DNA of 64,000 nucleotides from Ampelocalamus luodianensis (GCA_036346255.1 CM070636.1:24497539-24561538), one strand, 5' to 3'; shown: positions 47,053-59,004, numbered from the stretch's first letter. The notes: generated by a model not told the origin, from the letters alone. Program-made: numbers and translations.

Positions 47053-48331
47053 ACCCTTGAGGACACCGTTGTACACCTCCGACATGTTGGTCATCATGAT
47101 CCCGTACCTTGCACCATCGGTGTCATGTAGTAGGGACCATTTCTCCAGGTCGGGTGCATGCGAGTTAACCCACTATGTGAACTCCCCAACTCTCATGGAC
47201 CCTCCTGCAGCTGCACCTGCCTCGGCGTCCGTCGAGTTCCTTAGATGCTTCCCGGTCTCCTCATCGAGCTGTCTCCACACCACATCGAACTTCCTCCTTT
47301 GGTTCTGCATGCAGAGCTTCTTGAACATCTTCATCAGGTCCTTGCTCCGAAAACCTTCTGTGAAAGTTCGCCGCGAGATGCCTCATGCACCAATGGCTCT
47401 TAACATCATTCCACTGGAACAACAGCTCTGTCCCATTTTTCATCGCGCTCAACGCGGACAACAACCCAGCATTGCGGTCCGAGATGACACACACATCTGG
47501 GTGGTCTGGCAATAGCATGCTGGGTAGCGCTCTTGTTAGGGAAGCGCTGCCCTAGGAGCAGGGTATCTTCATTGAACCCCCAGTCGGCCCCTTCCAACTG
47601 TGGCAGGACTAGAGTGATGTCGTTGCGACATCGTCCAATCTTGAGGGGACGTAAGCAATGTCGGTGGTCACAACACCACCAACTGCACCTCTCGTAGCAG
47701 CTTCTCCGTCTTCCTTATCTTCGGAACTGGTTGTTTCCACGTCCTCCTCCTCCTCGCTTTCCACCTCTTCCACCTGGTCCACCAGGTACTCGTGGCAATC
47801 AATACGAGCTGCCCACCATCTCTCCACTCCTTCGTTGGGCTCGAAGTTGTCGGCACGCCTCCTCAGGTCTCCATTGCCCACTTCCTCGCCCGCGTCTCCT
47901 CCAACACTAGAGAGCAACGCAGGCTCTTCCTCACCAGCAGCTTCAACAGAACCACCCACGCCGGATGTCCTCGTCCTCTCCACGAACTGAACATAGACCA
48001 TCGGCCGTCCATATATCGCAGCAGTGGGGTTGCAAACAACCCCCATGTAATTGGTTCATGAAGTGTCACATGTCACCTTCATAAGTTGCCAAACGGTCTC
48101 GCCTGCACCACCCACCACCAAGGCATACAATGCCTCGATGCGCAGCTTCTTCCTTGCAGTGGCGCAATTGAACGCGGAACACACGCATCGCCTTAGCTCG
48201 GAGGGGCTCATGTCCTTCAGACCCGGCGCCCGGATCACGGTCCGACCACAATTTGACAAGTCCGCCCCGTACGGCCCGTCGTGTACAAGAGCGTCCTCGT
48301 GGAACATGAACAGATCTTGAATCTTCGCCAT
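47053..48331 (-). pseudogene. MULE transposase (mudrA-like), 5' part
   Basis: Likely starts at the Met at 48331 (MAKIQDLFMFHEDALVHDG). It continues past one in-frame stop to NPTAAIYGRPMVYVQFVE, an acidic linker (EEVESEEEEDVETTSSEDKE) and GQRFPNKSA, the start of the MuDR N-terminal domain. It then jumps directly to PDVCVISDRNAGLLSAL and HWCMRHLAANFHRRF of the transposase core. Roughly the first half of the core, including the first catalytic Asp, is deleted. A frameshift lies after FHRRF and a TAG near 47180. The reading ends SEVYNGVLKGVR at the copia insertion and resumes at 38733. Confidence 0.85.
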
Positions 48332-48399
48332 GAAGTACCTAACACAGGTGCATATGAAACCACTTATATGCAATGCTCGTACCATCCATGGGGTTTCCA

Positions 48400-49990
48400 A
48401 ACGAATTCTTCTACAAATTTAGTCATGCCCACTTTACACCAGCCTTTTATACTCGAATTTTTATACTCCATATTTTTAATTCTGTTTCTGTTGCGTCTCA
48501 TGCACATTTCAATTACATGTTAAATCACCACGGACACTTCTGTATTTTGTTCATAATCTAATGTACTACTGGACATAAAAATTACATGGTTGTAGATTCA
48601 ATTCTATTTCTATTTAAATATCTCAATTGCAGTTCATATGAATTTTCTATGAAATGTTGAAGTTAATTTAATTTCTAGTGTAAAAATAATTCCTAACTGA
48701 ATTTAATTGTAATTCCAAAATTTTCTGTGCTAGTAACAAGTTTCAAACCTATTCTAAGTTAAAGTACAATAAAAAGGAAACCAACAAAATTGATTTCACT
48801 AAATTTGGAGTTAATTTCAAATAGTTACGAATTTCTTCACTTGTTCGAATTTATAGTGCAAAAATCAATCACTTCACAATTTCCTAATGCATTTCAAACT
48901 TTTTATACCCAAGCTACCTAGTCCCTACCACTAACATGCGGGGTCTACTACATAGTATTCTTTTTCATCTAATTTCAAAAATTAAAAGCCTACTGACAGG
49001 TGGGGCCTGTTTATCAATGATTAGGTCCATGGCATAGTGCATGGACCGAAGGTCAACATGCCTGGTCAAGAATCCATGGACCACGCGCTCAGTGGGACCC
49101 GATCGTCAGCGACTCTATTTCAATTCTATTTCTATTTCGTTTAACGACCTCCAAATAGTTTGATATTTTACGGTCAAGTTCCTGACACTATGTAAATCAC
49201 CGAGTTAAAATTTACAACACTAACAACAATAAGTCTGCTAAGTCAACTAATTATGGGCTAATCATATTGCTAACTACTAAGTCTTCTAATTACGTGCTAA
49301 TCACACTAAGTCTTCCAATTTTATGTCCGAACGCTAAATCCAAATACACCGACTACACAACTATAACTACTCAGTTGCTACAAAAAGAAACTAAAATTCA
49401 TCTAATTGCATCCTAATCACATTGCTAAAACTATAGCCGGATGCAAATGACACTTACCTTTTCTAGGTGCTCACAAGATGATACACAACTTCCGTAACTT
49501 ACTGAACTTCAACTTCTCTCTGGTTGGCTTCTTCCTTCTCTTTCTCTCTTCCGAGAACTCTTGTCCTCTCTGGCTCTCTTTCGATCTTTCTCTCTGGCTC
49601 TCTTCCTCTTTGCTTCTAACTGAAAATAGCGCTGCGTTTCACTCATTTTATGGTCTTCTTGGCTGAAATGCGCAGGGGCAAACGAAAGAGGAACGCCAAA
49701 AGCAGACGGGGGCCTAGGTGGTCATGGTTGCGCATGGCATGCAAACAAAATCAGTAGTCGGGGCCGTGCGCATGCCTGGCAACGCGCGTAGCGCGCAGGG
49801 GCAGCAGAGCGCAACTACAGCCGGGCTGGGGCGTCGCTGGGCGGCGCATGGCAGGGGCGGCCACCTGCCGTCGTGCCCGAGAGCAGCAGGTGCCTGCTGC
49901 CGTGCCCCACCACAGCAGCTCGGTTGCTGCTGACTGCGACGGCAGCAGGTGCCTGCTGCAGTCCCACTACGCATGTACTCTCCTACTGCC
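48400..49990. other. MULE 5' non-coding region
   Basis: Mostly AT-rich. A short CT-rich stretch at 49500-49620 may be the 5' untranslated exon of the transposase gene (read leftward). 49700-49990 is GC-rich with repeated 'ggcagcaggtgcctgctgc'. No protein recognised. Confidence 0.4.
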
Positions 49991-50416
49991 GTCACATACC
50001 GCAGGACGTACACTCAAGGGGCCAAATTTGGAATTTTTGGGTTACAGAGGCTATTTTTGGAATTAGTGTGCTCTATATGGGCCAATACAGTCCAAGATTC
50101 GGCATTTGCTAGCTGACACTATTCCTTGCCCAAACATACTAAAAAACGTGTTCTTTTTTTTTTTGAAAAAGGTTCTCCCTGCTTTTGTTGAAAGCAAATA
50201 ACAGTTCGTTTGCCGACGGACATTGAGAAAATTAATGTTTAATGGGCAGTAATAACCTTGAATTTGTAGTGTCCTATCAGTTAAATAAGATTTTTACTTT
50301 GTATTGTAACAAACACCAACCCAAATGTAGTGTCATATAGCCATTTTTAAAAAAACTAGGCCCGCTTATTGCATCTCAAGTTGCTCTTAGCACCGCTATG
50401 CTGTTGTTGAAAGATA

Positions 50417-50666
50417 CTCCTCCGGTCATCAAAGGAAATTGTTTTTGAATTTTTGATGTCAACAAGATATCACTTTGACCACAAAATTTCATCATCATAT
50501 ATATTTATATATAAAAGTGTAATATTATGAAAGTATTTTCTGGGACAAATTTGCTCATATCAATTTCGTATATCCAAACTACATATTTTAGATAATATTT
50601 TTGGTCAAAATTGATACGATTTGACTATACACATTCTAAAGTGACTCCTTTTGTGACCGGTGGGAG
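50417..50666. mobile_element. Stowaway-type MITE (250 bp)
   Basis: Ends CTCCTCCGGTCATCAAAGGA and (inverted) CTCCCACCGGTCACAAAAGG, flanked by TA on each side. The interior is AT-rich and non-coding. Size, ends and TA target site fit Stowaway (Tc1/mariner MITE). Confidence 0.85.
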
Positions 50667-51959
50667 TAATTTTTTCTTGGCATCACCTGCAAGTTTTCTC
50701 CAAGAAAGAAGAAAAGGGCATATGGAGGCTTGCCAGTGACCACCATCTTCTTGCCTACCAACCCTTTAGAAGAAGTTTCTTTTCCCCCTCTTTACGGCCA
50801 TGGACTAGAGATGCCCTTATTTGGTTAGGGCACTAGGCATATCAAAAGTCCAAAAGTCAGTGTTTGCATATATAAAGTACTATTTTAACTTGCAAAAGCT
50901 CACGATTATAATTGATTTTGTTTACGTGGAAAAGAAGAAAGGAGGAAAAATCTACTCAGAGAGCTGGGAATTTTTTATTTAATCCTTTTTAAATAATATT
51001 TTAAAGTTAACCCCTCGCTAACTTTATTTTCAATTCTGACCCCTTTGGTCACGCCTTCACCTATGGTGTGGGCAAACCGTTCTCTCACGTCATTGTCCCT
51101 AGCGTGACCATACCTGCCACGCAAGCCCTCGTCCATGCGCCATGCCACCGTGCTTGCGTGGCCATTGTCACACCCACACTCATGGTGTGACAAGCCTGCC
51201 TTTTCACGCCATATCGTGCGGCATGACAGTGGTTGACCTTTATTTATAGGTGTTTTCAGATGAAGAAATCTTATGTTTGTTACAAAAGATATGTAGACCA
51301 TTTGGCACAAAAGATGAAATTTTAATGCACAAGTTCACTCTCATGTACCTCATTCTTAGCATTTGATTTTCCACATACGTCTGTTCGAAATTTTTTAAAC
51401 CTGATTTGAGATAGCAATAATTGAACAATGTTAAGTGAATGCACAATCCTATGTAGTAGATCTTATTTCGGACCTGCGATGTTGTTAGTTTGAATGAACA
51501 AATGGATGCTTAGGCAGACACATCCCATCCTATTGCAATTATAGGTGGTGCTCGTCGTCACTTAGGAGTCGAAGACCATTTAGTACCCACTTTTAGAACA
51601 CGCATTTTGAACCTTTATTTTTATGTTGTTCCCTGCCTTGCTATGCCAAGAATTGAATGCCAAAAGTGAACGAGATTTGATGTCAGATTTACAACGCAGT
51701 TGCGAATTGAAATATACTTTATAATAAAGTTGCAAATTACACGGCGTGCAAGGTTTGGTTACATGCATAAGGAACGACATCATGCACGATGCAACAAACA
51801 GAAATACACCTACGATACATATGCACCTTGCAATGAAATTAGCGGTCGGTTGAAGGTGCTCCCCGGACACTCGTGCGGTCCCATAAGAGTGAGGCTGCTG
51901 CGCATTCATTATTTTTCATTGTTTATCCCTAGTTTTCCGCCCCTAGACCTTTCATCCGT

Positions 51960-53340
51960 GCCTCCTTTCTCACCTCACAATTGATGCGAGGAGAGGTTGT
52001 CCCGATCTTCACGACGTAGGATTATGGATAACTGGACCCGTGCAACCTGATGAATGACACCGCCAACCACCATCTCTATTACGGCAACCTGCGACATTCG
52101 ATTCACACAACCACACGCTTTGATCCTTTGTCTACTCACTCACGTGGAGTAAACGTGTTCTACCAATCACCGAGGCAACTATAAGAACAACAGAGACAAG
52201 AACTCTCAGATAATTCTCAATTCTAAGGGGTGAAAATGGCTCACACAAACCTTAGAACAAGAAGTTCATATTGCTGAAAATTCAACTCTATCTTACATAG
52301 GAGGGGGTACCCCTCCATATAGTTTTTTAGGTCGGTTGCTACAGTATACGTGCTACCGTACAACGGTGGATGACAACATATGCGCTTGCATCACATTCAT
52401 GATGATCTTCTGTGGTTACACGATCTTCTATGACTATGATGACATATACACTTACATCACATTCATGATGATCTTCTTACATGATCTTCTATGGCTATGA
52501 TGACATATGCGATGATATCATTATATTGATATTTTGTGGCTGCATGATCTTCTATGGCTATGATGACATATGCGATGACAACATTATGTTGATCTTCTGT
52601 TGCTAGCTTCCCAAGTTTCCAATGATTCTTTTCCATCTATTGTGTTATCTTCTTCAAATCTAAAGATACATAAAATGGAAGTATTAGGTAGCGACCAATT
52701 CTCATGAGGACAAAGTAATTGCTAAGGAAAATATTCACCTCTTGTTGCATTTGTCTTGCCCTAACCCTTGTCATTGGTCTAGTTGGGCCACATCACTCAT
52801 CATGATGTTAACATGTGATGATATTATATATTTGATAATATAAGTGATGACATCGGTCGGTGTCATATTGATGTGGAGATGTTCATCTTATCTTCATGTA
52901 GCAGTTGAGGCTACATGTACTATAGAGTGCACACAACTTTAAGTAGCAACATGGGATGGAGATGATGTAATGTGCTAGGTGTGTCTTCATCATCCTCCCC
53001 TTTTTCAAGAAAAGCCGTCCCTGGCTTTTGATGGTCTAAAAGTATACTAAACAAAGAGAACAACGTGTATGCATGGTAAATGTATTTATCATCCATTTTA
53101 GTACTCCTTTTGGTTTGCACATCATGATTAGCAAAATAATAGCTATAAGTACAAGAGTCATATGACATATATAAGGTGTATATGTAATTAGCACTGATAT
53201 TTTTATCATTCTCCCTCTTGTGAGAAAAAGTCGTCCTCAACTTTTGAAAGCATATAAATAAGTTACTAATGGGTAGCACTATAACTTCTTTAAAATTGCA
53301 CAATTGACTCATATGATCATATTTCATCATTCGAACATCA
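51960..53340 (-). mobile_element. Probable gypsy 3' fragment inside MULE-2
   Basis: On the - strand, phrases such as TAFLEKGEDDEDTP and a second diverged FFSQEGE-like copy resemble the end of gypsy polyproteins. They are followed leftward by repeats and a segment with TATGGAGGGGTACCCCCTCC that looks like an LTR promoter/leader. Boundaries are unclear. Confidence 0.35.
52366..52606. repeat. ~70-bp minisatellite, about three and a half copies
   Basis: Repeated 'gatcttctatggctatgat', 'gatgacatatgcgatgacaa' and 'ttcatgatgatcttct' words in head-to-tail order. Confidence 0.75.
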
Positions 53341-53347
53341 AAATTAC

Positions 53348-53971
53348 TTAATGTAGATGAGAAAATTTTAGTGTCTTCCATGCATCAACTGTGCTATTTT
53401 GATTGCTTATACGTGTGTGCGATGCAAAGAACGAACAAGTAGGCAATATAAATTGTTCCACACAATAAGCATTATTTTTTGGATTTGATTCAAGCTGAAC
53501 AAAACATGGCATAAAAGATTGTTTGCCCATTAATTCTAGTGTTAATTCAGCAAGATTATCACATGTAATATATATTCTATACACATAGATCTTGCCATCT
53601 ACACCATAATCTCCAATCAAATTAAATTTGTAGGTATAGTTTCTATGCAAACACTTCAAGGACATTGTTTCAAAAACTTTCCCAACTATCCTATCTAGCT
53701 GAATAGGTTTATCAAACATGATATAACATAATGAATCATCGATGAATATCCTACTAAGAATTTCCTTATGAGCGATGAGCTCCACGTTGTGTAAATTAAG
53801 GATATGAAATTCATAACATAGAATTTCCAATTGAGTACAATGATTCTCACATTTACTCACCTTCTCTTGATGAACAACTAATATCCTCACCAACGACTGT
53901 CCTCTCCACAACAACCTCCAACAAGCGGACCTGAGATGCAAGTACAATCTCCTTGTACATATCACAATCAT
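53348..53971 (-). CDS. Hypothetical ORF, 207 aa, in MULE-2
   Basis: One open frame starting MIVICTRRLYLHLRSACWRL. The middle has a coherent composition (ILSRIFIDDSLCYIMFDKP, IYITCDNLAELTLELMGKQ) but no motif I recognise. It is followed by the gypsy-like 3' fragment. It may be part of that element's extra ORF or unrelated. Low support beyond length. Confidence 0.3.
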   Translation of the reverse strand: MIVICTRRLYLHLRSACWRLLWRGQSLVRILVVHQEKVSKCENHCTQLEILCYEFHILNLHNVELIAHKEILSRIFIDDSLCYIMFDKPIQLDRIVGKVFETMSLKCLHRNYTYKFNLIGDYGVDGKIYVYRIYITCDNLAELTLELMGKQSFMPCFVQLESNPKNNAYCVEQFILPTCSFFASHTRISNQNSTVDAWKTLKFSHLH

Positions 53972-54049
53972 CGTCGCTAGAGATTGACATCAACAAGGCA
54001 TACACCTTTGAACTCAGCCTAGCATCATATCGTCCACAATAACCCCGGG

Positions 54050-54240
54050 CTCATCCTATCTAAAGGTTGACTTAATCATTCTCAGGAGAGTTCCAAAGTT
54101 TGATGATTCTCCAAACACAAGCACAATAACTTCCATGCCAACAAAGTCAAGACCACTCCTTGTTTGGCTAACCAGCCCACTAGTACAGACACGTATAACT
54201 TTATCTATCTACATTCCACAATTGAACAAAACATTAGAAA
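54050..54240. repeat. Segment shared with the MULE remnant at 19319
   Basis: Diverged direct match to 19319-19460. It confirms that the 19319-20953 remnant and MULE-2 belong to one family and fixes where gypsy-1 inserted. Confidence 0.75.
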
Positions 54241-55329
54241 GTCAATACAACATACCATTGGTACGAACTATTGAACATGGCTAGAAACTTTTTTTAAAGG
54301 CATGAAATCCACCAACTGTTTAAATAGGATTGTGGATGCCCTCCGAGCCTAGTAGCAATACTATATCTTTTGCTTGGGTTTGTTTGTTTCCACACTGCTA
54401 CCCTTTGCACATGGTAAAAGTGCAGCTACCTAGTACTACAATTCAAACGCTAGTTTGAACAATATGTCCTTTCATTGCACTTTTCTTTCAAATCTATGAC
54501 CACTAATATACATGAAATTATTTAGATTTATCACGTGAAAATAATAATACTATATTTGTAATAGTTGCAAAGATCCTACTTCCAGGCTCCAATCAGCCAA
54601 CATTTTCAAAAATATTCGGTCAACTCAGCTCGTGGCCTACTCTATCCATTCAACATTGTTAAAGCAAACCACACTACATAAACAAACTCTTGCTACACCA
54701 AGAGACTCCAGTACTAGAAGGCGAGTACACAAAACCACTAAACATCATTGGAACGGGCACTGCATTCCACGAAGCTTAAGAGTACATTAATGGATAGCAT
54801 TGTTAGATCAAACGCGCCTTCAGTTCAGAGCTTAAAAAATGCAGAGTTCGTGCTTAGACTCGCATCGACAAAATAGCATTCAGAACTGCAATGCACAATC
54901 ACCATCAACAATGTATTTCACGAAAGCTAAGTTTAAGTGATATCATATACAGAAGCAATGGACAACAGTATTTATTTATATTCTTTCTATTGGAACATGG
55001 AACTGCCTTCGACAAACTACAAACTTTCTTCTGTTCGGCATTTCAACAAATAACTTATGGCATTGCTGATTCGCTAAATAAAGACTACAAACTGCAACCT
55101 CCATGTTAATGCACAAGATAAATTTACCCTTTCATGGACAAATCAAAGAACATCCTCCTCATACCAGTATAGCAAAAGCAAAAAAATGAATAAAATTGCA
55201 GTTTTCTGTTCTACAATCACCAATTGGAACACATTCACCAATCTGTTCTACAATCAACAATCTACAATCATACAATCAGACACTCAATTATAGCAAAAAC
55301 AAAAAATTTCATAGAGGGAGACCAGCTCT

Positions 55330-55680
55330 TACCTCGATACAGTACAGCAAAAAATTCCGACAAGAAAGCCCTGCGCCACGGGGAGGAGGTCGGCGCTGGG
55401 AACCACGGGACCGCTGAGGGGGCCGCAAATTGCTGAGGGGGCGTAGGGAGGAGGCCGCCGAAGGAAGAGCAGGCCAAGCATGTTTTGAGGACTGTGAGGG
55501 GTAGAAGGACGTGGAGGAGGGCGGCGCGGGGAGGAAGCCGGCGTAGGGGCGGGGGGCGGAGGACGGGGCAGTGGAAGGCGCGGCGGCGGCGGCGGCGGCG
55601 AATTTGGGGAGGAGATAGGAGGCTCGGGAGGAACAACTTGTTTGGGGAAAAATGACGAACTGGGTGCGCGACGCCGCCTA
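55330..55680. other. GC-rich subterminal block of MULE-2
   Basis: G/GGA-rich on + with a (GGC)n run near 55575-55600. A 164-aa - strand ORF exists but is Arg/Pro-rich and looks compositional. Confidence 0.4.
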
Positions 55681-56064
55681 AGTCGCCACTGTCACGCGAC
55701 GCGATATAGCATGACAAAGCAGGCTTGTCACGCCATAAATGCGGGCGTGACAACGGCCACACAAGCCCCCTACGCTAGCATAGCGCGCAGATGAGGGTTT
55801 GCGTGGCAGGTTTGGCTACGCCGAGGACAATGGCGTGACAGAACGGTTTGCCAACGTCACGGGTGATGGCGTGATCAAAGAGTCAGAATTGAAAATAAAG
55901 TTAGCAAGATGTTTATCTTTAAAATATTATTAAAAAAGATTAAATAATAAAAAATTCTAGAGCTGAGACAGGTTGGGGATCTGGACATTTGGCTCTCATG
56001 CCATGTTGGGTTTTAAGCAGCAATTACTTCATTCAAAAGCTTATGATGTGAATGAAAATTAGGG

Positions 56065-56096
56065 CAATCTACTCATATTTCAATATGAGTAGATTG
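56065..56096. repeat. Perfect palindrome, 15-bp arms, 2-base loop
   Basis: CAATCTACTCATATT, loop TC, AATATGAGTAGATTG. It could be the core of a small MITE or hairpin; no TSD evident. Confidence 0.85.
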
Positions 56097-57506
56097 TAAG
56101 TTTTGTTTCACATGTCCTATTTGACCCCACAAATTTGCAATGCGTACATTGCACACTTGAAATCTATACACGGATTTTCTGATGTTTTTCGGGACATTTG
56201 GGTGTATCAAGTTATGAAATACCGACGCAGGAGCTAACCAAGATGCAAAAGTTCAAAGATACAGCACTTGTACGGACCCGCAAAGGTGTAAATTGCCTTA
56301 TCATTACATTCGATGAAAAAAGTTATCAAAGGTTCAGGTTAACTGTTAAAACAATCTGCTATAGTGCTGAGTTCTAAAAAAAGGTTACCTGCTGCTATTG
56401 CTACAGTTCTAAATGCTGATATAGTGATTTCTATAGTGCCCAATGAACCTCGAGCGTCGTTTTTCAACCAGATAGATGAAGAAAATAGTGGCACAATGCC
56501 GTTACAAACGTAATGGCAGAGCATCCAAATCCAAAGGTCCTACTAGTTGAGTTCGCACCTTTTTCTTAAGACAAATGCAAATTGTTACATTTCACAAAAG
56601 CTTACCGTCACCAGTGTGTCATTGTGAAAATCCCTTAAAAGAAATGAATGATACTACAATTACAATAGATAGTCAACTTGGTCCACTCAATATAGTACGT
56701 GCCAGTTTTGTCAGTAACTAACAAACTGGACATATCATGTTTGAAAATTATTTATGCAGAGAAAGTCTGAGGAACAACACATCGAATATGATATCAGGTG
56801 AGAACACATCACAATAAACGAAAGATGAACTCCCTTTTGATTTTAATTCACCATGTCGGCAACCATTTCTCTACGTTTCTGTTACTCTTCAATTAGCACC
56901 ATTTTAACAAAAAAAATGACAATCTAATCATTAGAGTACTTGCAAGTTTTGCCTGATGAAAGCTGAGACAGTAGAGCACAGGTACATCAAATCTGTGGCT
57001 ACCCCAGCAAAACAGCAAATCTAAGGAGCATGATATAAGCTAAAAAAGTCGCAAAAATTATTGCTTAAAAAACCCGCATATGCATAATGAAAAGAATGAT
57101 ATATTATTACCTAACATAATTTGTACCAGCAAGTTGCAGGAGATACACCAAACAGATAAATTTTTAACTGCAATAAGCTCCACAGGAACAAAATTAATTC
57201 TCATTCCAATTCAAATGACGTCACAGTTGACTACATATATGACTTGATGACAACTCCCCTGAACATCCAAGTTACTCTTGAGTCATGATATGAAGTGATT
57301 CCAACATTTGATCAATTTAGCGCACCAATGCCCCATGAAGTCAATTATAGTGTCCTAACCATGAAAAATCAAACCAACATAGAAAGTATGCTCCTGGTTG
57401 ACCAAACATATGACATGTCATAAACTAGAATAGGTGATGCGTTAAACTCAATGCCAGCCATGCTACCGTAGACAACCATATATACTCAAAAGAAACCGCA
57501 CAGCAA

Positions 57507-57661
57507 AGCATGAAAAATTCAGAACTCATAAGAGATAACCAAACAATTGAACTGTCAAGTCCTATTCTTGTTAAATAAACTGCACAAGAAGAAAGCATGA
57601 AAACTTCAGAACTTAGAAGAGAGAACCAAACAATTGAACTATTGGTCCTATTCTTGTTAAA
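57507..57661 (+). repeat. Direct repeat, 87-bp period, two copies
   Basis: Copies at 57507-57575 and 57594-57661 share 'aaccaaacaattgaact' and 'tcctattcttgttaaa'. Confidence 0.8.
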
Positions 57662-58142
57662 GTCACTTTATTTTTCTCTAAGATGGTATTAGTAAGACAA
57701 AAAACTTCACAACAAAATTGTGCGATTCAGAGCTCGGGAGAGAGTGCAATGAAAGTTGCTGCTGCTGTTCTATTGTCGAGTCCAAAAACTTACTAATTCA
57801 TAATAATCTGTTGTTAACCAAACATAAGGATCAGATTGCATCCTAAATTAACATTAAACACCTAAGCTTACACATTGCTATCTAGCAGGGCAATTGAATT
57901 TGGGCACCAAAACTTGTGATGGAATTCAAAAAGTTGGATGCAAATCTAGTACTTCCATGCACACCAAATAATAGTTGACAAACTAACTACATCTTCGATC
58001 AACAATCATCTCATTAGCAAAAATGGCACAAGTACCACAGGATGACTAGATATGTAAGTGTTGCTCTTATTAGTCCACAACCGAGTGGATTTCCAATCCC
58101 CTTAATTCACTGGACAACAACAATGCTCTTACTGTCTTACAA

Positions 58143-58809
58143 CTAAGAAGCAGCGGCTGAGCCAGAAGCAGCCGCCGCGTCTGCAGGGGCGGCTTCATCA
58201 TCCTTGTGCTTCACCATGCCCGAATCGACCAGAATCGGCACTTCCGCCGCGAGCCACGGCGCGAGCCCGAGGCACAGCGCGTGCGCGATCCCGAACCTTG
58301 GGCAATTCTTCGCCCACAGAGGCTTGAAGTGCACGGTGAGGCAGATTTTCCCTCCCCGGTACATCTGCATCCATCCATACCAACAACAATCACAATCCAA
58401 GAAAACAATCCAAATACAAACAAATCAAGAATCCAAGCAAACAAAAGCATGTTACAATCCACGGGAAGTATGGGACCTTGTGTGTCTTGCCGTCGAGGGT
58501 GGGTAGCTCGATCTCGGGGGCGACCTGGGGGTAGGCGACGGGGATGTCGAACTGGAGAGGGAACTCGTAGCGACGGAGGTTGTGGACGTACCAGCAGGTG
58601 CCCTCCCAGCGGGTGCCCTCCGGGTTGGCGGCGGAGATGCGGAACCAGTCGTTGTCCTTGGACTTGTTCACCGATGTGTATGCGATGAGCGCGCGGTACT
58701 CCTCCTTGAGCCGCTGCCGCCACGCCTCGCCGTCCCTCGGCCCCGCCCGCGTCGACAGCAGCGGGATCTCGCCGACCACGCTCTTCGTACCCTTGTCCCA
58801 CCCCTCCAT
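58143..58809 (-). CDS. UFC1: Ubiquitin-fold modifier-conjugating enzyme 1 (UFC1), 2 exons
   Basis: UFC1 is the E2-like enzyme that takes UFM1 from UBA5 as a thioester and passes it, with UFL1, to targets, in plants as in animals linked to ER ribosome quality control. Exon 1 (58477-58809) starts MEGWDKGTKSVVGEIPLL and includes AGPRDGEAWRQRLKEEYRAL, NDWFRISAANPEGTRWEG, CWYVHNLRRYEFPLQFDIP and PELPTLDGKTHK-type residues. The intron has a GT donor at 58475-58476 and acceptor GCAG ending at 58365. Exon 2 (58143-58364) begins MYRGGKICLTVHFKPLW with the catalytic cysteine, C119 here, then GIAHALCLGLAPWLAAEVP and an Ala-rich tail. 184 aa; animal UFC1 is ~167. Exon phase and full-length agreement support an intact gene. 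Confidence 0.95.
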
Positions 58810-59004
58810 CGATGCCGCTGCTCTTCTCCCTTTCTTGATTTCCTCTGCTCCGTGCCCCCTCTACCTTCTAGACTCGCTCGTGTGGATTTGATCGAGGGTA
58901 CTGCGAATGTGATTCTTTTACAGCTTGTTTCACGCGGACGGTAAGTCGTGGGCTCGTGGCGAGAGCTGGCCAAACGGACGGCCAGCCCGGCACGGCTCGG
59001 CTAC

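Larger units (their letters stand above)
31350..50100 (-). mobile_element. Giant Mutator-like element (18.75 kb) with GRF zinc-finger cargo
   Basis: The 9-bp sequence GGCATTTGC occurs directly at 31341-31349 and 50101-50109. Immediately inside are related terminal repeats: left GAAATTGGGACCCATTTGGC and right (inverted) GAATCTTGGACTGTATTGGC. Both continue through 'tagagcac', 'taattcc.aaa', 'tagcc' and 'attccaa.ttt' for ~85 bases. Contents are a mudrA-type transposase (- strand), three GRF-like zinc-finger genes, tandem-repeat arrays and a rearranged copia insertion. Removing 38743-47052 leaves ~10.4 kb, large for a MULE. Confidence 0.85.
50968..55957. mobile_element. MULE-2 with ~270-bp terminal inverted repeats
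   Basis: Left GAATTTTTTATTTAATCC and right (inverted) GAATTTTTTATTATTTAATC begin long terminal repeats (50968-51240, 55683-55957). They share 'taactttattttcaattctgac', 'acgcaa.ccctc', 'tgtcac.cccaca/gcat' and 'gtgacaagcctgc'. Flanks gagagctgg / tagagctga match at 7 of 9 positions, an imperfect 9-bp TSD. The same terminus is found at 20680-20953. No MULE transposase remains inside. Confidence 0.8.
55967..58142. other. Intergenic, AT-rich, 3' flank of UFC1
   Basis: No coding region recognised. It contains the 15-bp-arm palindrome at 56065-56096 and a direct repeat at 57507-57661. The part nearest 58142 should include the UFC1 3' UTR. Confidence 0.5.

Noticed and set aside
55268..55762. 164-aa - strand ORF in MULE-2 terminal region
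   Set aside because: Arg/Pro-rich translation of a GC-rich subterminal block including part of the terminal repeat.
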